Shown: piece by piece, positions 1 to 4,309 of the stretch
Layout: each line of letters starts with the position of its first letter
How positions within the stretch are numbered: the first letter of the stretch is position 1
Assembly: GCA_937915765.1 (NCBI GenBank)
Contig: CALGHE010000152.1
Location: 1-7,289 of the forward strand
Direction of reading: 5' to 3'
DNA: 7,289 nucleotides
From: an uncultured Bacteroidales bacterium
Lineage (GTDB): Bacteria > Bacteroidota > Bacteroidia > Bacteroidales > Paludibacteraceae
The notes under the pieces: model-generated
Told to the model about the DNA's origin: nothing
The model's database searches: none
What the model saw: the letters and a program-made list of their open reading frames with translations, nothing else
Program-made: the position numbers and the translations under genes

Positions 1-478
1 GATGCCAAAGTTCAGGAAGAGGGAGACGGAGCTGGAGACTTTCATGGACAAGTGGCTTTACGCGATCAAGAACCTCGGCAGGCTGGAAGGACAGCCGTCC
101 GGCTTGACGGAAGCCGTGTTCAAGAAGTTCTTTGAAGTGGCTGAGATCGCCGCCTTTTCGGAGACCGAGCGCTACGACTACGAGGAGAACCTGAAAAATT
201 ACAACGACTGGTTTAGCGTCATGAACACCGCAAAAAACGAAGGAATCGCAGAGGGACGTGCGGAGGGTTTGGCAGAAGGACGTGCGGAAGGCCTGGCAGA
301 AGGTGAAGCCATCGGGATGGAGAAAGGAAGGGCTGAGGGACGAATGGAGGGTGAACTTGCTATGCTTACAAAGCTTGTGCTTGCAAATAAAGGGAAAGGT
401 AAAACATCATCAGAGATTGCCGATATGTTAGATGTTGACATAAATCTGGTTGATGATATTTTAAACGGGAAGAGGTAA
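1..478 (+). CDS. Rpn/PDDEXK-family transposase-nuclease, C-terminal part (5' end outside window)
   Basis: This is the C-terminal 158 codons of a protein of the Rpn (recombination-promoting nuclease / putative transposase, PD-(D/E)XK) family. Base 1 is the third base of a preceding codon, and the ATG at position 2 is probably an internal Met: the visible PKFR segment resembles one that lies well inside full-length Bacteroidales homologs, usually near 300 residues. The nuclease core and its catalytic residues are therefore off-window. Visible parts are a helical segment (residues 1-75, with a short ETFMDKWLYAIKNL-type stretch), a Gly/Glu/Ala/Arg-rich repeat tract (about 81-118), and a tail (121-158) that could form a small helix-turn-helix-like unit (SSEIADMLDVDINLVDDIL). 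The family cuts DNA and has been linked to RecA-independent recombination and phage defence. GC is about 55% up to position 360 and about 35% after it. Family assignment is confident; function of this copy is inferred. Confidence 0.85.
   Translation, partial: MPKFRKRETELETFMDKWLYAIKNLGRLEGQPSGLTEAVFKKFFEVAEIAAFSETERYDYEENLKNYNDWFSVMNTAKNEGIAEGRAEGLAEGRAEGLAEGEAIGMEKGRAEGRMEGELAMLTKLVLANKGKGKTSSEIADMLDVDINLVDDILNGKR
248..303 (+). repeat. In-frame 24-bp tandem repeat (AEGRAEGL units) in the Rpn gene
   Basis: Two consecutive 24-base units (248-271 and 272-295) differ at only a few positions, and a third partial unit starts at 296. They are in frame and each encodes AEGRAEGL. The tract then decays into related EG-rich peptide. 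Such Gly-Glu-Ala repeats are common near the C-terminus of Rpn/PDDEXK transposase-like proteins. A 24-base unit can gain or lose copies by slippage without shifting the frame, so copy number is likely to vary between strains. Confidence 0.85.
417..448 (+). promoter_or_regulatory. Weak candidate promoter for the CapA-like gene, inside the Rpn 3' end
   Basis: TTG at 417-419 and TAAATCTG at 441-448 (7 of 8 positions of the Bacteroides -7 element TAnnTTTG) are 21 bases apart. Transcription would begin near 455, about 27 bases before the ATG at 482. The match is imperfect and lies in AT-rich coding sequence, so it may be chance. Confidence 0.25.
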
Positions 479-481
479 TGT

Positions 482-1735
482 ATGAGAAATGTCTGGGTTG
501 TTATACTGATAATGTCTCTTCTTTTTTCGTGTTCCGGTTCGGGCAATTCGGATAGGGTGGCAGCAGAGGTATTGACAGACTCTGTGCCGCTTGCTGATAC
601 GCTTAAAGAGGATTCTGTTAAGCATGCTGTTTTTATGGCGGTGGGCGATATTATGGTACATCGTTGGCAGATGCAGAAGGCTTTTGACAAAAAGGATTCT
701 TCGTTCAATTTCTCCGGCTCATTTAAGTATATTAAGCCTTTTTTTGATGATGCGGATTTTGTCTTGGGTAATTTGGAAACTACTTTTGCAGGAAAAAACA
801 AAGGGCGGCAGAATAAGGTGTTTGGCTATAGCTGCTTTCCTTATTTTAATGCGCCGGAGGAGATGGCTTCCGCTCTGAAAGAGGCTGGGTTTGACCTGCT
901 TTCCACGGCTAATAATCATTCGCTGGATTCTAAGTTTGAAGGGCTTTGCAGTACGCTTAATGTGCTGGATTCTGTTGGTTTGCATCACTTGGGGACTTAT
1001 CGTTCGCAGGCTGAAAACGATTCTGTGCGTATCTTTGACATTAACGGTATAAAAACGGGCTTCCTTGCTTGTACTTATAGTCTTAACGGAAATACGCTGA
1101 AGAGTGAGGTGGCTTTTTCTATTGATGAGTTTAGGCGGTACGACAAAGGCAAATTGGAGCGTCTGTGTGGCAAAATCAGGAGGCTGAAGGAGGCGGGAGC
1201 GGAGTTTGTGATTGTCTTGACTCATTTCGGCACAGAGTATCAGCACGAGCCTAATGCAAAGCAAAAGATGGCGGCCCGGATGTTTGCAGAGGCGGGTGCG
1301 GATGTGATTGTGGGCAGTCATCCGCATATCTTGCAAAGGATTGATTATGATAGTGTTACTGTTGACGGGAAGGTGAAAAAGGTGCTTGTGGCTTACTCTT
1401 TGGGTAACTTTATCTCAAGCCAAGTGCAAAGGGGCAGTTTGCTGAAGGATGTGGGTGCGGTGATGCGCTTTTCTGTAAGGAAGGACTCTTGCGGCGTGGC
1501 ACTGGACGGTCTGAAAGTGCTGCCGACCTATTCGTATTGGAAGTATAAGGAGATTGGGGTTGTGCCTTTGATTGCGGCGTGCAATAGACCGGAGGATTTC
1601 CGATTCTTGCGGAAAAAGAGTTTGATGTGCATAAAGACTTCCTATAAGCAAACGTTTGATGTGCTGTCGGCTTCGTTCAAGGACAGGTGCGAAGTGGATT
1701 CTGTTGCGGGCTGGATGGAGCTGCGGCTGGAGTGA
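482..1735 (+). CDS. CapA/PGA_cap-family lipoprotein (metallophosphatase-like)
   Basis: This 417-residue protein belongs to the CapA family (poly-gamma-glutamate capsule synthesis-type proteins with a calcineurin-like metallophosphatase fold). The family motifs appear in order: AVGDIM (53-58, metal-ligand type Asp56) with His60; GNLE (96-99); TANNHSLD (142-149); LTHFGTEY (246-253); GSHPH (278-282); and SLGNFI (306-311). All likely metal-binding His/Asp/Asn residues are present, so it looks intact. The N-terminus is a lipoprotein signal peptide with a hydrophobic stretch and lipobox LFSC, giving lipidated Cys17, so the protein should sit in the envelope. Its substrate is unknown; many Bacteroidales carry such lipoproteins without a capsule operon, and none is seen here. 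It starts 3 bases after the Rpn stop and may be partly read through from it, or use a weak promoter inside the Rpn tail. I chose ATG 482 because it gives the complete signal peptide. Confidence 0.9.
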   Translation: MRNVWVVILIMSLLFSCSGSGNSDRVAAEVLTDSVPLADTLKEDSVKHAVFMAVGDIMVHRWQMQKAFDKKDSSFNFSGSFKYIKPFFDDADFVLGNLETTFAGKNKGRQNKVFGYSCFPYFNAPEEMASALKEAGFDLLSTANNHSLDSKFEGLCSTLNVLDSVGLHHLGTYRSQAENDSVRIFDINGIKTGFLACTYSLNGNTLKSEVAFSIDEFRRYDKGKLERLCGKIRRLKEAGAEFVIVLTHFGTEYQHEPNAKQKMAARMFAEAGADVIVGSHPHILQRIDYDSVTVDGKVKKVLVAYSLGNFISSQVQRGSLLKDVGAVMRFSVRKDSCGVALDGLKVLPTYSYWKYKEIGVVPLIAACNRPEDFRFLRKKSLMCIKTSYKQTFDVLSASFKDRCEVDSVAGWMELRLE

Positions 1736-1737
1736 TT

Positions 1738-1857
1738 ATGGCTTGTTTTGAGGCAATGGCGCAGTTGTGTGCGATGCTGGAATTTGATCTTGTGAAAAAT
1801 ATCAGAGGATTGTTGCAGATTTATTCTGAAAAGTATAATTTTGTTTTGATTTATTAA
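1738..1857 (+). CDS. Doubtful 39-codon small ORF between capA-like gene and pyrH
   Basis: An ATG two bases after the CapA-like stop opens a 39-codon reading frame ending in TAA at 1855-1857. The predicted peptide (beginning MACFEAMAQLC, ending EKYNFVLIY) has no signal peptide or membrane segment and matches no family I recognise. The tight spacing to the upstream stop is what translational coupling would look like. Against it, its last third overlaps the likely pyrH promoter, and an open frame of this length is expected by chance. I list it as a weak candidate, not an established gene. Confidence 0.15.
   Translation: MACFEAMAQLCAMLEFDLVKNIRGLLQIYSEKYNFVLIY
1813..1843 (+). promoter_or_regulatory. 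Bacteroides-type promoter for pyrH
   Basis: TTG at 1813-1815 and a perfect TAnnTTTG element (TAATTTTG, 1836-1843) are separated by 20 bases, the usual geometry for the primary sigma factor of Bacteroidota. Transcription should start near 1850, leaving an AT-rich leader of roughly 28 bases before the pyrH ATG. This suggests pyrH is transcribed independently of the CapA-like gene. Confidence 0.65.
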
Positions 1858-1877
1858 CAAAAACTGAAATTAGGGAA

Positions 1878-2588
1878 ATGGCTAAATACAAAAGAATTTT
1901 GCTGAAACTCAGCGGAGAGTCTTTGATGGGTGAAAAACAGTATGGTATTGACGAGAATCGTCTTGCTGAATATGCGGCTCAGATTAAGGAGATTGCAGAT
2001 ATGGGCGTGCAGATCGGAATCGTGATTGGCGGTGGAAACATCTTTCGCGGGCTTAGCGGCGCGTCTAAGGGTTTTGACCGTGTTAAGGGCGACCAGATGG
2101 GAATGCTAGCTACTGTGATTAACAGTCTGGCTCTCAATTCGGCTCTTATGGCTAAAGGGGTGAAGAGTCGTGTGCTTACAGCTATCAGAATGGAGCCTAT
2201 CGGCGAGTTTTACAGCAAGGACAAGGCGATTGCCGCGCTCGAAAAGGGCGAGGTGGTTATTTGTTCGGCAGGAACTGGAAATCCGTTCTTCACCACGGAC
2301 ACAGGTTCTTCTTTGCGCGGTATCGAAATTGAGGCTGACGTTATGCTGAAGGGCACGCGCGTTGATGGTATCTATACTGCCGATCCCGAAAAGGACCCTA
2401 CTGCAACTAAGTTTGACGATATTTCTTATGACGAGGTGCTGAATCGTGGACTTAAAGTGATGGATTTGACAGCTACTGCCATGTGCAAGGAGAATAAGTT
2501 GCCTATTGTTGTGTTTGATATGGATACTCCGGGCAATTTGAAAAAAGTTATGCTTGGCGAAAATATAGGGACTTACGTTCATTGTTAA
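1878..2588 (+). CDS. pyrH: UMP kinase (uridylate kinase)
   Basis: PyrH phosphorylates UMP to UDP with ATP, an essential cytoplasmic step of pyrimidine nucleotide synthesis feeding RNA, DNA and cell-wall UDP-sugar supply. The 236-residue length is typical of the bacterial amino-acid-kinase-fold enzyme. Hallmarks are the N-terminal KLSGESLMG phosphate-binding segment (10-18), IGGGNIFRG (50-58), the VKGDQMGMLATVIN segment (69-82) with Asp72, the AGTGNPFFTTDT loop (131-142), and the C-terminal VDGIYTADPEKDP nucleotide-binding segment (162-174). All are intact. ATG 1878 gives the standard MAKYKRILLKLSGE start. No useful Shine-Dalgarno sequence precedes it; AGGG ends only 2 bases before the ATG. 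It has its own upstream promoter and a strong terminator 7 bases after its stop, so it appears monocistronic here, without frr immediately downstream. Confidence 0.98.
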   Translation: MAKYKRILLKLSGESLMGEKQYGIDENRLAEYAAQIKEIADMGVQIGIVIGGGNIFRGLSGASKGFDRVKGDQMGMLATVINSLALNSALMAKGVKSRVLTAIRMEPIGEFYSKDKAIAALEKGEVVICSAGTGNPFFTTDTGSSLRGIEIEADVMLKGTRVDGIYTADPEKDPTATKFDDISYDEVLNRGLKVMDLTATAMCKENKLPIVVFDMDTPGNLKKVMLGENIGTYVHC

Positions 2589-2595
2589 AAGAGAT

Positions 2596-2630
2596 AAGCG
2601 CAGACGGTTTGAGGATTGTCTGCGCTTTTG
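2596..2630 (+). terminator. Intrinsic terminator after pyrH, possibly bidirectional
   Basis: A perfect 10-base-pair stem (AAGCGCAGAC at 2596-2605 with GTCTGCGCTT at 2618-2627) encloses a 12-base loop and runs into a T-rich stretch (2626-2629, then more T after one G). It starts 7 bases after the pyrH stop. The same hairpin lies 45 bases past the stop of the convergent NlpC/P60 gene and could also stop minus-strand transcripts, although the T tract on that side is poorer. Confidence 0.9.
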
Positions 2631-2671
2631 TCTTGTGCTTTATGCCGAAAAGGTGCAATCTGAAGTTTGCG

Positions 2672-3667
2672 TCAAGGAGTTGGCAGCAGCAGCTCGGAAC
2701 CTATCTTTAGGTTGTTCCCGCTGAGTTTGTTGAGTTCCCTTATGGACTCTATGCTGCATTGGTTCTGCTTGGCTATTCTGTAGAGTGTGTCGCCTTTTTT
2801 CACAATATGCGTTTTGTGTGTGGCTGATTGGCTTTCTTCATGCTTCTCGGTCTTCCCATTTGGCATGGTGTTTGTGTTTACGTTTTTCAAGATGATGAGT
2901 CTTTGTCCGATGCTCAGCGAGTTGTTTTTTAGTCTGTTCCAACTCTTTAAGCTGTCTATCGGGCAGTCATGACTTCTTGATATTCTGTACAATGTTTCGC
3001 CTTTTTTCACGGTCAGACAGATGGTGTCTGTATGGGTCTCAGAACAAATATTGGCATCGTTTTCAGCCGATTCATTTTCAGTAATCACGGTGTCTTGCCT
3101 GGCTGTTGTGTCGGGCAGAGGAGTGCGGTCTTTTTCTGGCAGAGAGTCTTTTGCCTCCTCTTTGTTTGGCGAAAGCTCCGGAAGCACCCTTCTTGCTCCG
3201 ATATATCTGCTGTAGTAATATTTGTTGCTTTCAGTGAACTTGTCAATCATGACTCCGTTGTGTGTGCTGGCGTGTATGAAAGAGAAACTCTTGTCTGTGC
3301 TGTCTGTTTCGCAAACGATTCCCACATGCCCAACTTGTTTGGATGTCCGTCCGGCGAAGAATACGAGGTCGCCTTTGGTCACTTGGTTGCGTTTTACGTT
3401 TTTCCCTTGCAAGTATTGGGAGCCGGAAGATGAGTTGAGCGTGTATCCGAATTTGGCGAACACAAAGCCGGTGAAGCCGGAGCAGTCGAATTTAGACGGA
3501 CCTTTGCCTCCAGATTTGTAAGGGCTGCCGATGAACTTTTTAGAGTAATCTATGATTGAGTCGTTGAGGCTTTGTCTCTGGCTTGCAGATACGGCAAGTG
3601 TGTCGGATTTTGCGAATGCGGAAAGTCCGGATGCGAGCATAAGTAACGTGACCAAATGTTTTAGCAT
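2672..3667 (-). CDS. Secreted NlpC/P60 peptidoglycan endopeptidase with two C-terminal LysM repeats
   Basis: This 331-residue protein has a Sec signal peptide (about 1-19, ending AFA before Lys20). An NlpC/P60 (C40) cysteine peptidase domain follows (about 31-162). The likely catalytic triad is Cys62 (FDCSGF), His114 (GHVGI) and His132 (FIHAS); a KGDLVFF segment (98-104) is also typical. A polar, Asp/Glu/Thr-rich linker (about 165-215) leads to two LysM modules (about 217-261 and 286-329), each with a GETLYRI or GDTLYRI core. The family cleaves stem peptides, usually between D-Glu (or D-iso-Gln) and the diamino acid, and LysM binds glycan N-acetylglucosamine. It should act in the periplasm on wall turnover or remodelling. 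All key residues are present. It converges with pyrH and is divergent from the HTH gene, with 76 bases between starts. The catalytic-first, LysM-last order is the reverse of the commonest layout. Confidence 0.93.
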   Translation of the reverse strand: MLKHLVTLLMLASGLSAFAKSDTLAVSASQRQSLNDSIIDYSKKFIGSPYKSGGKGPSKFDCSGFTGFVFAKFGYTLNSSSGSQYLQGKNVKRNQVTKGDLVFFAGRTSKQVGHVGIVCETDSTDKSFSFIHASTHNGVMIDKFTESNKYYYSRYIGARRVLPELSPNKEEAKDSLPEKDRTPLPDTTARQDTVITENESAENDANICSETHTDTICLTVKKGETLYRISRSHDCPIDSLKSWNRLKNNSLSIGQRLIILKNVNTNTMPNGKTEKHEESQSATHKTHIVKKGDTLYRIAKQNQCSIESIRELNKLSGNNLKIGSELLLPTP

Positions 3668-3693
3668 AAAATTTAAAATGAATTATGAATTTG

Positions 3694-3707
3694 TAAAGAT
3701 ATGTTTT
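3694..3707. promoter_or_regulatory. Overlapping divergent -7-like elements between NlpC/P60 and HTH genes
   Basis: The 76-base divergent spacer is strongly AT-rich. On the plus strand TATGTTTT (3700-3707) matches 7 of 8 positions of TAnnTTTG and points at the HTH gene. On the minus strand TATCTTTA (3701 down to 3694) also matches 7 of 8 and points at the NlpC/P60 gene. The two overlap by two bases. Neither has a convincing TTG box at the expected distance, so these are weak candidates. Confidence 0.3.
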
Positions 3708-3743
3708 TCTGTTTAATATATGGTTAATTGAAGCGAATAAAGT

Positions 3744-4088
3744 ATGGATAATGTTAAAGAATCGGATTGTTTGGACGAAGGCAGGCAGTATGACGAGGTT
3801 TTTGTAATGAAGAAAATGGTGCGTATTCGTAAGGCGCTTGGCATTAAACGTTGTGAATTTGCGCGGATTTTGGGTGTCCGTCTGCATCATTTGGCTTATA
3901 TAGAGTTGCGTTTTCGGGGCGGCAGCTTATGTTATTTCTTGATGCTTAAGTTCTACCGCAGCGTAGGTGTTGACTTGAATTTGCTGTTTGATGACTCTGA
4001 GTATCCTGAAGATGGATTGAAGCGGATAAAGCGCGGAGCAGAACTGAAAAAAGTGTTGCAAGAGGTGCGTGCGGAACGAGACGTTTGA
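3744..4088 (+). CDS. Small XRE-like helix-turn-helix protein
   Basis: This 114-residue protein has one recognisable region, a Cro/C1 (XRE)-type helix-turn-helix at about residues 25-82. RIRKALGIKRCEFARILGVRL reads like the usual helix 1, KLT-type turn and helix 2 pattern; LHHLAYIELR fits the recognition helix, and VGVDLNLLF fits the closing helix. The C-terminus (about 88-114) is a charged helix. The acidic N-terminal 21 residues are not part of the domain. ATG 3744 is the first start after an in-frame TAA at 3738, but Met22 (ATG 3807) just before the domain is a credible alternative. It is presumably a DNA-binding regulator, target unknown; divergence from the NlpC/P60 gene makes that promoter and its own the first candidates. 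The basic, Cys-containing recognition region departs from the consensus, so DNA binding is inferred from fold similarity only. Confidence 0.7.
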   Translation: MDNVKESDCLDEGRQYDEVFVMKKMVRIRKALGIKRCEFARILGVRLHHLAYIELRFRGGSLCYFLMLKFYRSVGVDLNLLFDDSEYPEDGLKRIKRGAELKKVLQEVRAERDV

Positions 4089-4109
4089 CAGAAATTATAA
4101 ATTATAAAT

Positions 4110-4183
4110 AGCGGCACCCCAAGCCGAGTATTGGGAATATAGATGGTCATGGAAAATGTGTGGCTTGGGATGTCGCTTTTTTT
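4110..4183 (+). terminator. Long-stem hairpin with T run after the HTH gene; possible structured RNA
   Basis: A 16-position stem (4110-4125 with 4162-4177) has 14 Watson-Crick pairs, one G-T wobble and one C-A mismatch. It is followed by seven T (4177-4183) and begins 22 bases after the HTH stop, so a rho-independent terminator for that gene is the simplest reading. The 36-base loop is unusually large. Inside it TTGGG (4131-4135) can pair with CCCAA (4118-4122) of the left arm, competing with the terminator stem. That is the kind of alternative pairing seen in attenuators, but no regulated gene lies downstream on this strand. Confidence 0.75.
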
Positions 4184-4230
4184 ATGACGAAGAGACGTTC
4201 AAGACAGCCTCTACAATTCACTCCGAGATG

Positions 4231-4296
4231 CTTTTGAATTAATTTTCAAAGGCGTTCGGAACGAATTTTGTGATATGAAAATTACAAAATGTAATT
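4231..4296. repeat. Cluster of small inverted repeats in the convergent spacer
   Basis: The spacer between the hairpin and the ABC exporter stop (4184-4309) holds no credible gene. It contains three small inverted repeats: an 8-pair stem with one wobble (4231-4238 with 4245-4252, 6-base loop), the 11-base palindrome CGTTCGGAACG (4253-4263), and a perfect 6-pair stem (AATTAC 4280-4285 with GTAATT 4291-4296). The last, read on the minus strand and followed by TTTTC, might be a weak terminator for the exporter gene. None is strong alone. Confidence 0.35.
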
Positions 4297-4309
4297 CACG
4301 AGAGTTGCC

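Noticed and set aside
248..303. Tandem 24-bp repeats as a CRISPR-like array
   Set aside because: The units are directly adjacent with no spacers and are in frame within a coding sequence.
466..481. Purine-rich GGGAAGAGG before the lipoprotein ATG as a decisive ribosome binding site
   Set aside because: It encodes the last Rpn residues, and the other starts in this window do not use Shine-Dalgarno sites, so it cannot decide the start.
199..801. 200-codon minus-strand ORF across the Rpn repeat and the start of the lipoprotein gene
   Set aside because: Its Ala/Arg/Pro/Ser repeats are the antisense of the AEGRAEGL repeat, and it overlaps two well-supported genes.
719..1336. 205-codon minus-strand ORF inside the CapA-like gene
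   Set aside because: No recognisable domain, and the plus strand carries the full CapA motif set.
2106..2582. 158-codon minus-strand ORF inside pyrH
   Set aside because: Shadow of pyrH, whose family assignment is certain.
3540..3890. 116-codon minus-strand ORF spanning the divergent spacer
   Set aside because: It overlaps the starts of both the NlpC/P60 and HTH genes, and its composition is that of untranslated AT-rich DNA.
4084..4109. TTGACA-like box followed by TATAAAT as a sigma70-type promoter
   Set aside because: It overlaps the HTH stop codon, lacks the TAnnTTTG element used in this phylum, and would only feed the terminator hairpin right after it.
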